Notes: generated by a model from the letters alone, not told the origin. Counted from the stretch's first letter, positions 50,341-63,335 are shown. The stretch: 64,000 bases of DNA from Ectobius pallidus (GCA_964059195.1 CAXKWD010000005.1:155339265-155403264); one strand, 5' to 3'. Numbers and translations: made by a program.

Positions 50341-50929
50341 CGATCAAAGGATTAACTATAAATAAAGCTGAACTAAACATTGCCTTCATAAGAACTCAGA
50401 GGCCTATGTGAAAAAAACTCTACACTTGATCTAAGATGTTTACGGAGCAAAAGTAAACAACTAGTGTGAAAATACAAAGCACAGTTCACAAGAGTACGTT
50501 TCTGAGACTGTTTAGTCGATTACGTACAGTAAAGTCAATTGAACTTTATTTTTTAGATTAAGCGCCTAGGGTCCCGGGTTCGATTCCCAATGTTTTGTAT
50601 AGGCCTATATTTACAATCTGCAACTTCTCGCCGCTGGACAAACTTTTTCCTCGCATGTTTCTTTATTGGTAACGTAAGTTCTGAAGGCCCTGGCTCGCAA
50701 TTTTCTTATATAATATAAATTATTAGATGTTATGCCTATTACTTTTACTTACAATATGTGGTGTACTTCATCACACATTATGTAAATGAAAAGTACAACG
50801 AATTAATTAATTACGTTATAAATTACGTCTTGTATTTAGTAACTTATGTCGTTTTTCTTCAGAATTAACAAGTTTGCCAAGGCAACGATAAAACAAATGA
50901 AATCTTGTTTGCTAGATATATGTTGTAAT

Positions 50930-51330
50930 AGTATATTGCGATACAAGTGCCGTAAGCGATGCATACGGATCGAGGAAAGAGTTTGAAAAAACGAGGCGCT
51001 GCGCAGAGTTTTTTTTTCAACTTCCGAGATCCGTTATGCGCTTACGGTAAGAGTATTGCATGCTATTTTTTGCACGATATTATTTATATCAATTTAATTA
51101 TATTAATTGTGATTTTTCCTGAAAATATTATGTATATACATTCTTGAAGATAGATGTTTATTTCAGAAAGTGATTCGCATGTGTTTGTTGTTATGCGAAC
51201 CGAATATTTGTTCTGGGGGGCCTTGTCCACTTACCGCACATAGCAACAAGATTGCGTGTGGGAATGTCAACTTACGATCGACGGCAACAACATTCGTAAG
51301 TACCACTAATTAGTTAAGTCGTGCAAAAAA
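50930..51330. repeat. Interspersed repeat family J
   Basis: Reverse complement of 8215-8590: GTATATTGCGATACAAGTGC, ATGCTATTTTTTGCACGAT, TTCGCATGTGTTTGTTGTTA and TTCGTAAGTACCACT. Inside, ACGGATCGAGGAAAGAG and a GAGGCGCTGCGCAGAG palindrome are present here but missing from the 8-kb copy. Confidence 0.65.
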
Positions 51331-51984
51331 CATGTAAGCGTATGATATAAATACGAAAGCAAGCCACTCACTTAACACAAGTTATATTTTCACAGTTACA
51401 TAATATATAAATAATAGGCCTATATGATGTGTGCGGAATGGTGGAAGTATACATACAACTGAGCTTGTCGCACTATCGTGAAGTATGCGCTGGTGCGATT
51501 AACCAATGAAACGACAGAACACAGTCAAGGCAAGTCTGCCATTTACATTTGCTCCGTACACATCTTGGATCAAGTATAGTATGGATCAGAGACCGTTTTC
51601 ATTTGTCTCACAGCACTTGAGCAACGCCATATGTGCATGAATATTCGACTTCGCCAAGGAATGTGTGATCTACTGCTATGTGAACAAAGCGCTTACATGC
51701 AGTAGGCCCGCAGCACTGAGATGAGATGGGGTTGTGTAATGAACCACCCATCTTTTCATTCCTCATCGTATTATACGCATCCATGTCTTGCTGTCGGAAG
51801 GGATGCTGATTCATCTCCCTTCGTGCAGCTACGTAATTCCACATCTATCATATTGTATTATTTGTCTTCCTATCTATTCATCTGTCTATCTCTCCACATA
51901 TCTAATCAGTATATCCGCCTGTCTTTTACGTACATGTCTATCTTATCTTATACATACACAGCCTCCTTCACCACGGCTCCAAGA

Positions 51985-52080
51985 TAGAGATGAGCATCGA
52001 TAGTCAAAACGTCGATGTTAAAAACGGCGATAACCATCGATGTGACGATAATATCGACCTGAAAACATCGATGTATTGTG
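51985..52080. mobile_element. Possible hAT-like terminus
   Basis: AGAGATGAGCATCGATAGTC followed by repeated CATCGATGT/CGATAA words resembles the subterminal region of a hAT element. No opposite end or target duplication was identified. Confidence 0.25.
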
Positions 52081-52389
52081 ACGGAAACTCGAAGTGAATT
52101 AAAAAAAGTAATGGTTTCAGAAAATAAGGCAAAATTTATAAGTAAATCGATATATTTCCGTAAAAACTATCGATGTTTTGGGAAATTAGGCTGATGTAAA
52201 CAAAATTATATCTTAGTACCAAGGTAGGCCTATTAATTTTAATTAATATATTATTCTTATTAATATTAATATTAATGAATATTAATATTAATCTCATTTT
52301 AGTTAAAAGAAGGTTTATTTCCATTGCCCCTCTCTTCCAGTTCCAAAACTGAGTACTCAACTCACAGGCTGACTCTGCAACTGCATGAG

Positions 52390-52822
52390 TGTAACACGTC
52401 TAGCCCATTTCATCCTCCGTGATTTAATTACCCTTACTATATCCGATGAAGAGTACAGGTCATGAAGCTCGTAGTTATTAAGTTTTCTCCAGTCCCCATT
52501 TTCATCTCTCTTAGGCCCAAGCATTTTCCTCAGCACCCTAATAGTCTCAGAGTATGTTCTTCCCGAAGAGAAGCGACCATGTCTCACATCCTTAAAGTAC
52601 AACCGGTAGGATAATTGTCTTATAAAGTTTATTTTTATATTTCTGGACAGAAAACGAGAAGATAAGAGTTTCTGAACTGCATAAAAACACGCATTTCCTG
52701 ATTTCAGTCTACACTTAACTTTTGCCTTAATAGTATTTGTGTCTGTAAATAATGTTCCCAGATATTTGAATTTCTCCACTTGTTCGAACGATTTACCGAC
52801 TATTCTAATATTTTGTAGCGCA
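52390..52822 (-). pseudogene. RTE-like retrotransposon fragment, copy 2
   Basis: The minus-strand frame contains EKFKYLGTLFTDTN, KSGNACFYAVQKLLSSR, VLRKMLGPKRDENGDWRKLN, ELHDLYSSSDIVRVIKSR and RMKWARRV. This extends further 5' than the copy at 43131 (the FKYLG block is the end of the RT thumb region). The frame stays open for 170 codons including non-homologous ends. The 3' UTR and tail are missing, so it is truncated at both ends. Confidence 0.8.
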
Positions 52823-53546
52823 TCATCATGAACGGAAAATAGATAAAAAAATAAAAAAAACATCATCAAAAAAGTATTTGACTGAGCAAGGCAATATAAA
52901 TGACTGGAATGCAGGTGATACAGTTTACATTGCTTAAAAATAACACTGCTTATCTATATATAGTTTAACTATGGTAGCAAACATGACATAACTATTACAT
53001 AGGCAAAGCATATTTTATGAATGCCATTTTCTAGACTCTAAAGCAGAAAACTCTGAACACCATAGAATCGTTTGTAGTAGAAAATCTAAAATATCGGCGA
53101 AACTCCTACACGATGCTGCCGATACAATTTATATGGGGAGACATCGCCCTCCCCCGCTGTTTGCACCCCCTGGGGGGTTGATTGCCCCCGAAGGAGCGAT
53201 GGTTCGAAAGCGCAGTACAGAGCGATCAAATCCATGTTTGCTTGCAGGGGTTGCTCTTGTTTATGGCTTAGATACAGGTTTTATAACTTCACACACTGAA
53301 ATATTTCACTTTTATGTTGTACCTCATAAATACATAAAGGCAACAACCGCGCTCTAACTTTTAACTCTTGAGTTAAAATCTTATAATGGGGTTAGAGAGC
53401 AATCGATCACTGAAAAAGGCTTCTTATGTTTGTCACATAATCAAAATGTGAACTGATCGACTAGTGCTGCCTGAAAAGAATAGTGTACAATTCCATTTAA
53501 TCGGAGGATACTGTTTAATAATATATATGCAATAATAGAAGTAAAC

Positions 53547-55690
53547 TAATAATATTATCCACGGAACACTGAGTAATCGAATAATAATATTCCACGGAAC
53601 ATTGAGTAATCGAATAATAATATTATCCATGGAACACTGAGTAATCGAATAATAATATTATCCACGGAACTATGAGTAATCAAATATTAATATTATTCAC
53701 GGAACACAGAGTAATCGAATAATAATATTATCCACGGAACACTGAGTAATCGAATAATAATAGTATTCACGAAACACTGAGTAATCGAATAATAATATTA
53801 TCCACGGAACATTGAGTAATCGAAAATCTATGGAACACTGAGTAATCGAATAATAATATTATCCACGGAACACTGAGCAATCGAATAATAATATTATCCA
53901 CGGAACACTGAGTAATCGAATAATATTATCCATAATATTATCCACGGAACACTGAGTGATCGAATAATAATAATATTATCCACGGAACTATGAGTAATCA
54001 AATATTAATATTATCCACGGAACACTGAGTGATCGAATAATAATATTATCCACGGAACACTGAGTGATCGAATAGTAATACGAATATTATCCACGGGACT
54101 ATGAGTAATCGAATAAGAATATTATCCACGGAACACTGAGTAATCGAATAATGATAATATTATCCACGGAACACTGAGTAATCGAATAATAATATTATCC
54201 ACGGAACTATGAGTAATCAAATATTAATATTATTCACGGAACACAGAGTAATCGAATAATAATATTATCCACGGAACACTGAGTAATCGAATAATAATAT
54301 TATTCACGAAACACTGAGAAATCGAATAATAATATTATTCACGGAACACTTAGCAATCGAATAATAATATTATCCACGGAACATTGAGTAATCGAATAAT
54401 CCATGGAACATTGAGTAATCGAATAATAATATTATCCACGGAACACTGAGTAATCGAATAATAATATTATCAACGGAACACTGAGTAATTGAATAATAAT
54501 ATTATCCATAATATTATCCACGGAACACTGAGTAATCGAATAATAATATTATGCACGGAACACTGAGTGATCGAATAATAATATTATCCACGGAACACTG
54601 AGTGATCGAATAGTAATACGAGTATTATCCACGGGACTATGAGTAATCGAATAAGAATATTATCCACGGAACACTGAGTAATCGAATAATAATAGTATTC
54701 ACGAAACACTGAGTAATCGAATAATAATATTATCCACGGAACATTGAGTAATCGAATAATCTATGGAACACTGAGTAATCGAATAATAATATTATCCACG
54801 GAACACTGAGCAATCGAATAATAATATTATCCACGGAACACTGAGTAATCGAATAATATTATCCATAATATTATCCACGGAACACTGAGTGATCGAATAA
54901 TAATAATATTATCCACGGAACTATGAGTAATCAAATATTAATATTATCCACGGAACACTGAGTGATCGAATAATAATATTATCCACGGAACACTGAGTGA
55001 TCGAATAGTAATACGAATATTATCCACGGGACTATGAGTAATCGAATAAGAATATTATCCACGGAACACTGAGTAATCGAATAATGATAATATTATCCAC
55101 GGAACACTGAGTAATCGAATAATAATATTATCCACGGAACTATGAGTAATCAAATATTAATATTATTCACGGAACACAGAGTAATCGAATAATAATATTA
55201 TCCACGGAACACTGAGTAATCGAATAATAATATTATTCACGAAACACTGAGAAATCGAATAATAATATTATTCACGGAACACTGAGCAATCGAATAATAA
55301 TATTATCCACGGAACATTGAGTAATCGAATAATCCATGGAACATTGAGTAATCGAATAATAATATTATCCACGGAACACTGAGTAATCGAATAATAATAT
55401 TATCAACGGAACACTGAGTAATTGAATAATAATATTATCCATAATATTATCCACGGAACACTGAGTAATCGAATAATAATATTATGCACGGAACACTGAG
55501 TGATCGAATAATAATATTATCCACGGAACACTGAGTGATCGAATAGTAATACGAGTATTATCCACGGGACTATGAGTAATCGAATAAGAATATTATCCAC
55601 GGAACACTGAGTAATCGAATAATAATATTATCCGTGGAACACTGAGTGATCGAACGATAGTATTATCCACGGAACACTGAGTAATCGTTT
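53547..55690. repeat. Minisatellite, ~35-bp unit, about 60 copies
   Basis: Consensus pieces, in order: TAATCGAATAATAATATTAT, then CCACGGAACACTGAG (35 bp). Variants include TCAAATATTAATATTATTCAC, GGGACTATGAG, ACAGAG for ACTGAG, and short units with CATGG or CTATGG. The palindrome AATAATATTATT is in nearly every unit. The array stops abruptly at TAATCGTTTGG. A ~935-bp higher-order period is superimposed. Confidence 0.95.
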
Positions 55691-55699
55691 GGAATATAC

Positions 55700-57660
55700 T
55701 GGGGATACACATTAAATCCAGTGGACGTTTACGTCTTTAGGGTCGACATGTTTATTTGCGGTGGCATTTTTTCAGCGCAGACTGTGACATTTCTCACGTA
55801 GAAAGGATAAGCATTAGTTCGATCCATCCACAGGGGTGAACAAAATAAAACTATAGCCACTAGATTGTGTAATTAAAAGGATTCGGATGTTTATGACATT
55901 TCATAATTTTTATCACATTCATTGAAGTCATATCATTGATTTAAACTTAGATTTGAACTTTCTGATTACTATTATGTATGTTATATGTGTCATATGTTTG
56001 TATATTTAGGACATTTTCAAAGTTTTCGTTTTTTTGCGTGTATTTTCAGCATTTAAAGTCATATTCCAGTATGTATTGTTTTGTATTTTACTGTATTATT
56101 ACTGTCATTTCTCTTCTATTATTATTGCTATTTTTTGCTTTCTTAATATTTGTGTAGCATTATTATATTGTATCGTATTATATTGTATTGTATTATTAGT
56201 GTTACAATTCTTTTCAATTTGTGCGTAGTAAAAGCACGAACGGCTGTATAGGTTCGTGCGCTGGATTTGTTCTATTGAAAATGCATTTTATGTATATATA
56301 TATAAAAGAATAAAGGTGCACCTTACCATACATTTGCAGACACGATCTTGTATTAAATAGCGTTAAATGGTTGAAACAAATATGTCTATATTACGGATTT
56401 TCAATAATAATGTGCAATATCAAGAGACATTTTAAGCGGTGATAAAACAGCCCACAATCAGAGCGCAGCGAACTGACTCTTTTCAAATGTGCCCGCATAA
56501 CGATTTGTGAAGTTGAAAAGGAAGTTCACGACTATTTAGACTGACAAACTTAGAAGATACCTCTTTGAGAACTTTGAAGATGCACCTTCGAATATAATGC
56601 AATCCTGCAGCATTACGAGAGAAAACAAACTTGACTTTAAGTTAAAACAGCATGATTTGATTAAGGTCATAGAATCTTATGATTCAATATTTAAATAATG
56701 TGGAAAATTTGTGTGGTTTATTTTATAGGCCTATGTATTTGTTAGGTCATATTTCTTTCATATTTCTGACATTTTAAGGTCATAAACATCCGTCCAAGCC
56801 CTAGTTCTTCAGCATTTTAAATTCCTAAGAAACTACACCTTCTAACAAAAAGCATCAAGTCAACAATATAATAATAATAATCAAGTCAGGAAAACTAATA
56901 TAAAGTTCCAGTTGGAGTTAATAGGTCATATTCTATAAACTATTGAGTTTTAGACCAGGTTTCTTGAGAAAGTTTGGTAACCATATGCGAAGGAATAAAT
57001 AGGACAACGAGAATATTAACAGAAAGAATTTACAAAAATTCCTCAAGTCAAGTCCCTTATTTTTAAGAAAACATCTGAAGCAGTACAAAAACACAGTCAA
57101 AAATTATTTTAAAAGAAATTAAAGTTTATTTTGAAGGGGAAAAATTTAAATTTGAACATTTTGGAGTTTTCCCATCGGGTATAGGCTAAAATCTATAGCC
57201 TAAGTCTGAAAAAACTTCAAGTTTATAACTCATCTGAAAGCGAGTAAACAACAATTTTAAAAAAATGGATGACTAGACTGTCGTAGATTTGAATGACGTC
57301 ACAGCTATCCAGCCAGTTTTTCCATACTTATGGGGTAGCTAAAAACACCAAATGTTGCACACTTATGGATGTTGTATGTGCCAATATTTCTGCCAATTTT
57401 TTACGATTCTATCTGTCCTATAAGTATGACAAAAATTACATAATGTGAGGAAAATATACAAAATTTACTTAAAATTTAAAATAATTTAACATAACCTAAG
57501 GAATGTAATCGATTTCGAATGGAATGACTTACAGCAATTGATAGACTCAAGGCATTGGACATCCAAACGAGATTACTGGGGCAATTTTGTCGATAAGATA
57601 TGTAAGTCTCTAGCATATAATCAATAAAACATCAAACAAGCATAACATCCATATTTTGAA
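55700..57660. other. No gene recognised
   Basis: AT-rich sequence. Minor TATTGTATTGTATT tracts occur near 56160-56200. No exon, terminal repeat or RT motif was found. Confidence 0.4.
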
Positions 57661-57671
57661 AAGTGTATGCT

Positions 57672-58172
57672 TTTATTTAGAAATGCCTGCTTTTATGCAG
57701 TTCAGACACTCTTATCTTCTCGTCTTCTGTCCAGAAATAGAAAAATAAAAATTTATAAGACAATTATCCTGCCGGTTGTATTATATGGATGTGAGACATG
57801 GTCATTTATTCTTCTGGAAGAACATAATCTCAAGAGTATTCAAAACAGAGTGTTTAGGATAATATTTGGGTCAAGAGAGATGAAAGTGGGGACTCGAGAA
57901 AACTGCATAACGACAAACTTCGTAACCTGTACTCGACTGGGAGACCCGAAGGGAAAAGACCACTTGGAAGACCTAGACGTAGGTGGGAGGATAATATTTG
58001 GATATATTTAAGAGAAATAATATTTGAGAGGGCTGGTTGGATGGAGTTAGCACAGAACAGGGTTCAATGGCGGGATCATGTAAGCGCGGCAATGAACCTT
58101 CGGGTTTCATAAAATAGAAAATATTCCTTTAGCTTGCTTAGGAATTGTCTATTGATACTGAGTAAGTAAGTA
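57672..58172 (+). pseudogene. RTE-like retrotransposon 3' fragment, copy 3
   Basis: The frame reads NACFYAVQTLLSSRLLSRNR, KIKIYKTIILPVVLYGCETW and KSIQNRVFRIIFGS, the conserved block before the C-terminus of insect RTE-type RTs. An internal deletion then joins it to GDPKGKDHLEDLD. The 3' UTR ends TTAGCTTGCTTAGGAATTGT, then CTATTGATACTGAG and (TAAG)4. It is the reference for the tails at 18571 and 43131. Confidence 0.82.
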
Positions 58173-58550
58173 AGTATGCTTTTATTTGGAGTAATGATTT
58201 TATTGATAAAATCCCTACATCTCGTTACAATACCTATGATATCATTTGGACACCCTTGTATCGCTCAAATCCTAGGCTGCACTGGCGAGGAACGAGCTCC
58301 AAACAAGAAAAAAGTAGGAATGTCGGAATGAAGATGTTATTGACTAAAAGTAGCTGTTGAAAACCGCTTTCCTCTCTGCTCATTTTCTAGGTAGTCAACT
58401 CTCCAGCGTCATGAAAGCTTTGCCCCCTCGCTTTTTTCAGAGATCTATCTTAAAAGAGTTCGGTCAACTAAATTATTTACACGAGTACATTTCTTTTTTA
58501 AAAGAATGCTAGCTTTAATCATGAAACTTTAGAATAATAATCATTCTGTG

Positions 58551-59451
58551 TTAAGGGGTACATACAGGTTAAACTAATAGGTTAAACTAATTTTTGTTAG
58601 CAATGAATTGTTTTGTAACCTTGTAATCTGAAATCCTCTTTACAGACTACTTCTACAATTGGAATGATAATTCTTTCACACTGGCTATGACATTGAATTT
58701 TTCAGTCTGACTTCACCTTTCCTACTTCTGCAATTACCTACTACTTACAGAATTAATTAAAGTGTTACAGTTACAGGTAATTAATGTTACAAAATAGCGG
58801 CCAAGTTTCATGCACTGATATGTAGTTCCCGTGGTAATTTCCACAAATTTGAATGTTTTTAGGAGAATATTTCTTATATCTATTTGTAAATATCATATGA
58901 ACATCATCTACAATCTGTGTAATATCTACAGTATAAGTTTCTTGTTTAATAAATCTATGGAGAGTAGGCTATTTTTTTTTTTTTTTTACATTTTGTTTTA
59001 CATTAAAATATCTCTTTAAAAATAAACTATTATTGTTAAATCACGAAGATGATCTAAGCAAGATACCTGAAGTAAACAAAAACCAGTATGTCTGTCTCTC
59101 TCTTCAGTCGTACGAGTAATGAGCTAGAGTGAGACAGATGTACTGGTTTTTGTTTACTTCAGGTTCCCTTCTTAGAACGGTCAGACTTTAGACAGTGTTG
59201 TTCATATGATATTAAAAATAGAAAGAAAAGAATCACTCAGAAATATTGATATTTGTGGATATTATCACGGAAAGGACATTTCAAGTGCATGAAACGCGGC
59301 TGCAATTTTGAAGCGATGAACTCGTAACAGTTTTATTAATTTTGAAAATAGTGCGCAATTGTAGAAGTTAATGAAAATCATATCAGAAAATGAGTTTGTA
59401 GAGCAATAATTCATTGCTGGAAAAAATAATGAATTTCACCTATTTCTCAGT
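58551..59451. mobile_element. Long-inverted-repeat element, copy 1
   Basis: Starts TTAAGGGGTACATACAGG; the right arm ends at GAATTTCACCTATTTCTCAG. The arms (about 58600-58960 and 59180-59450) are inverted relatives of each other. The same structure is present at 61085-61830. A small MITE (59065-59164) sits between the arms. TTAA at the left end is compatible with a piggyBac-type target. No transposase frame. Confidence 0.7.
59065..59164. mobile_element. 100-bp foldback MITE
   Basis: ACCTGAAGTAAACAAAAACC and further bases are inverted at the right end (GGTTTTTGTTTACTTCAGGT), giving arms of about 33 bp with small mismatches. It lies between the arms of the larger element and is absent from the sister copy at 61 kb. 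Confidence 0.8.
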
Positions 59452-59611
59452 CCCCAAACCTGTAAGCCCCCACCCAGTACTACATGTATGAACAAAATAG
59501 ATTTAATATGATTTTTAAAATAAATAGAATTTAACTGTCTAATATCTTCGGGTAAGTGAGTAAATAAACTTAGTGACGCATATTCAAAGCTAGTCTGAGC
59601 TAGTCTGAGTT

Positions 59612-59862
59612 TGCCACGCTTACCTGAGTCCGCCATTCAACCCTATTCTGTGCTAACTCCATCTAATCATGCCTCGCAAATCCTACTTCCCTTAAACCTA
59701 TCCTAATATTGTCCTCCCACCTGCGTCTAGGTCTTGCAAGTGGTGTTTTCCCTTCGGGTCCCCCCGACAATACGTTTGACAAATGTCCCCCATGCGTGCA
59801 ACATGTCCAGCCCATTTCATCTTTCGTGATTTAATTACCCTTACTATATCCGGTGACGAGTA
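59612..59862 (-). pseudogene. RTE-like retrotransposon fragment, copy 4
   Basis: The minus strand reads SPDIVRVIKSRKMKWAGHVA, then RGDPKGKHHLQDLDAGG in the same frame, matching copies 1-3. Truncated at both ends; tail absent. Confidence 0.7.
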
Positions 59863-60014
59863 CGCAATTATTACCAACACAAATAATTATTATTCATTAT
59901 TAAATTTTCTTAAGATAAACTAAATATAATTATTAACGGAGGGCTAAGGAGTCAGCAGCATATAGCGTTTCATATAGCTTCATAAGCTCAATATTTGAGC
60001 TGGTGTTTCCGTGA

Positions 60015-60084
<70 letters not shown>
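60015..60084. repeat. (ATT)n microsatellite
   Basis: About 23 uninterrupted ATT units. The ORF across it is a poly-isoleucine artefact. Confidence 0.95.
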
Positions 60085-60552
60085 GCATCAAATTGCTTCG
60101 GAAGTTACTCATTGCGTATTCAGCCCTGGCTCTTAGAAGCCTGCTCTCTGTACTGCCTCATAATTGACAAGGCCTTGTTTCCTGTTCTGTATTGACTTCC
60201 TTCGCGACGGAATGCGTCTGAAGTGCAGAGAATGCCATTCATATGTTTGTGAATGTTATTCTATTCTGGCAACGTGACGCATGTCATGTTCAATTTATTT
60301 GTCTCTTTTTGAATACTTAATTTTATTTTTGTGTCTCGTTGCTCCATCCAACAGTGACGGAAGACTTTTGTTGAAATATGACAGACGAGGTTTTGTATTT
60401 TGTATTACAGATTCATCTATATTCCACTCGTCATATTCTCAAGCGAGCAATGAATTTGCAGATTTTATGACGTTTAATTGATTTGTATTTCTATATTATG
60501 TACACGAATTTTATGTAAGATTTTTTGCTAATTTCTCAATTGCCAAAATAGT

Positions 60553-60870
60553 CTACTTATCTTGTATAATTAAACTGTACCACCTTAGACCACAAACTTA
60601 ATACTGCAAATAAATTTTATCTTGATACACCGTTGCTAACAATATTGTATTCATTTATTGCCGAACTAATATTTATGGGAATGTACAATGTCTTACATCA
60701 AGTGCATTTATATAAATTTTATTTTGATGTAAGACATTGAATATTCCCATAAATAATAGTTCGGCAATAAATGAAAACAAGATTGTTAGCAACTGTGTAT
60801 CAAGATAAAATTTATCTGCAGTATTAAGTTTATGGTCTATGGTGGTACAATTTAAGTATACAAGTAAAGC
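60553..60870. repeat. Large foldback, ~147-bp arms
   Basis: Left arm 60553-60701 and right arm 60724-60870 are reverse complements with a modest number of mismatches, including TCTTACATCAA/TTGATGTAAGA next to a 22-nt loop. Shared strings include CTTAATACTGCA and ATTTATTGCCGAACTA. No ORF conserved. Probably a foldback MITE. Confidence 0.85.
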
Positions 60871-61084
60871 TTTATCACAAACAGACATAAAATTTATCAA
60901 TCATATTCTATTTATATTATTTGGAATTGTTAATGATTAATAGGCACCGATAACAGTAGTAGGAATTGTAGTTTTTATAGTGGGTAAAATGAAGAAAATG
61001 GATCATTATTTATTTATACGAAAGGGAAGAGAACGACGGTGAAAGGTCATGATATCCACAACGATAGCACCTTTTCATTTGCCC

Positions 61085-61830
61085 TTAAGGGAACATACAG
61101 CTTTCGTTGAATTTCATAGGTGAGAAATAGGTGAATTTCATTTTTTTTTTTTTTTTTCTCAGCAATGAATTGTTCTACAATCTTGCAATCTGACATAGTC
61201 TTTAGTAATTACTTCTACAATTGCATACTATTTTAAAAATTAATGAAACTGTATAGTTAGGGGTAATTATCGTTACAATATATTTTGTACATTATAATGC
61301 CGTTTCCGTGATAATTTCCACAAATGGCAATATTTATCAGTAATTATTTTATATCTATTTGGAAACATCATATAAACAATATCATCTACAATATTTGGAA
61401 TATCTACAGTATAAGTATTTAAAAAAAGTCAATTATTAAAAAAAATATTTTTCATTAAAATATACATACCGGTATTTAAAAGAAATAAACTATTAATGTT
61501 AAATTATTGATTGCAGACAGTGTTGTTCATATGATATTAACACATAGGCTACACAGAATAATAATCACTCCGAAATATTGATATTTGTGGAAGTTATCAA
61601 GGAAACGGCCTTCCAGTGCATGAAACGTGGCTGCCATTTTGAAACGATAACTACCCGTAACTGTAAAAGTTTGATTAATTTTGAAAATAATATGCAATTG
61701 TAGAAGTAATCAATAAATATTATGTCAGATTCCAAGATTGTGGAGCAATTCATTGCTGAGGAAAAAGATAATGAAATTCACCTATTTCTCACCTATGAAT
61801 TTCACGGAAAGCTGTTATGTCCCCCCTTAA
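61085..61830. mobile_element. Long-inverted-repeat element, copy 2
   Basis: Ends TTAAGGGAACATACAGCTTTC and the inverse GAAAGCTGTTATGTCCCCCC TTAA. The arms extend over about 350 bp each: CATAGGTGAGAAATAGGTG, CTCAGCAATGAATTG and TACTTCTACAATTGCATA are all mirrored. TTAA at both ends suggests a piggyBac-like duplication. No ORF; the 69-codon frame at 61722 lies within the right arm. Confidence 0.8.
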
Positions 61831-61954
61831 TGAGCTCAGCCCGTAAAATGGAACTTTACGCAGATGGAGAGAGTTCTGTTAAACGATCTTTACGATTGAA
61901 AATAACTTTTGAAATATTATATAAGATATAACCAAGACACATTATATATATTAG

Positions 61955-62110
61955 ATATATAGCTGTTGTGATATTTAATGTGTAACTCTATGTGTAGTGT
62001 GTAATTTTTTATTTATGTATGGCTGGTATTTATTGCAACACTGCCACCGGGTTGTTGACCCACTTGCAGTGCAACAAAATAAATAAAAAAATATAAATAA
62101 ATAAAAAAAA
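61955..62110 (+). mobile_element. Non-LTR retrotransposon 3' UTR and tail
   Basis: GTATGGCTGGTATTTATTGC, AACACTGCCACCGGGTTGTT, GACCCACTTGCAGTG and an AAATAAATAAAAAAAT tail match, in reverse complement, 15592-15740. Only the 3' UTR remains. Confidence 0.75.
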
Positions 62111-62439
62111 TGTTATAAAAGACCATAGTTGACATTATAGAATGGGTATTGTAGAGAATATATAAGTCTCTGTATCCCTTACAAACACAATAAAGGTGAA
62201 CATATACATAAATTTTCACGTGTACACCCTTGACAATAATTCATATTTATGTCCCTCAGGAATATAACTTGGAATCCCGTGCTAAAGCTGCCAGCGTTGT
62301 AGCAGTGGAATTAACGTTTGTAGTACGCTGAAACCACGCCCATAAGTTTAAACATGCAAGCCAAATGGTTTGTGTCATATATGCACCTGTTACCAATAGT
62401 AAAAATCAATCCTAAATTCTATCCTTATATTTTACAGAA

Positions 62440-62760
62440 TATATGTTTTTTTATTTTTTTATTACTACAAATTACAATATAGTATACAAATGTGGTTTTG
62501 AACGCCACCCAAAGAAGCAAAGCTTGGCTCGGGGGCGGCTCAATTCAATGCAATAAAGTAACTTAAACTAAAATAATTATTTATACTAATTTTTAAAAAA
62601 TTGATTACAAAATATTCATTCCAACATGGCAAGGTGATTTATCAAACTTTTTAAATCTATGGCGATCAGTCAAGTGTAAACAGGCGAAACGTGTGTTATG
62701 GGTATGTACCAGCTGATGCTTACAGAAATCGTTTTAATTCTTTTTTAAAAATCTGTACCT
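62440..62760 (-). mobile_element. Non-LTR retrotransposon 3' end with terminal hairpin, inverted
   Basis: Read on the minus strand it has CCGCCCCCGAGCCAAGC, then GCTTCTTTGGGTGGCG, the same hairpin layout as at 3240-3276, followed by an A/T-rich tail (62440-62475). The RT part is not readable. Confidence 0.5.
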
Positions 62761-62876
62761 GGTTTCCTATATCCCCAAGTGGATATTGTAATGGATATCC
62801 CAAGTGGAAGTGCCTGTTACCTATGTGAATTTTCTTACGCTTATTTTCCGAGAGAGGGCAGAGGGACAAAAGGTAG

Positions 62877-63076
62877 TCTGATTTAAACAACCTGCGACTT
62901 GTGACAGCACAATTTAAGTTGAAAAGTGGGAGAACTGCGCATTATTACTTGAATTAGAGCTTCTGTCAGCTGTTTAGCATCACTCCAAATTGCAAACATC
63001 TCTCATATCTTCAGAAAAACCATGGAAACATACTTTTCCTAGCAACTGTCACAAGTCGCAGGTTGTTGAAATCAGA
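62877..63076. mobile_element. ~200-bp MITE with 31-bp terminal inverted repeat
   Basis: Positions 62877-62907 and 63046-63076 are reverse complements with one mismatch. The inner 22 bp (ACAACCTGCGACTTGTGACA core) are perfect. No ORF. The target duplication could not be defined because the repeat may extend to the ends. Confidence 0.85.
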
Positions 63077-63149
63077 TTTAAGCCAATCGCTTCTCAACCC
63101 CTCTCTAGAGACTAAGGTAATGGGCGTGAAAGGGCCGAGAATTTTTTTT

Positions 63150-63335
63150 CCAGAAGCTCTAATTCAGGCCGTAAATCTACGACACGGGCCCCCAGCTTAA
63201 AGTCCCTCCGGGAGGACTACGAACCCACGATTTTTACGTCCTGAAAAATCCATCCGGGTTTGATCCCGCGACCTTCGTATCTAGAGGCGGACACGCTACC
63301 TCTATACCAACGAATCACCGCGGCCGACCTTTTGA
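63150..63335 (-). mobile_element. tRNA-derived SINE, minus strand
   Basis: On the minus strand, GGTATAGAGGTAGCGTGTCC resembles an A box region and GGGATCAAACCCGG is a good B box. The anticodon-arm-like CGCCTCTAGATACG is present. Flanking acceptor pairing is poor and the sequence continues into a SINE-like body, so it is not called as a tRNA gene. Confidence 0.6.

Noticed and set aside
49698..50411. Cluster of overlapping short plus-strand ORFs
   Set aside because: Several frames overlap, no domain is visible, and the last ones run through a SINE.
53133..53357. 74-codon ORF with proline-rich start
   Set aside because: Only a short local GC-rich stretch, no splice sites in suitable positions, and no recognisable domain.
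53547..55690. CRISPR-like array
   Set aside because: Units are contiguous ~35-bp tandem variants without unique spacers, in a eukaryotic repeat context.
63150..63335. Functional tRNA gene
   Set aside because: A and B box-like sequences are present but acceptor-stem pairing is not convincing and the sequence continues as a SINE body. The same applies to 15153 and 50171.
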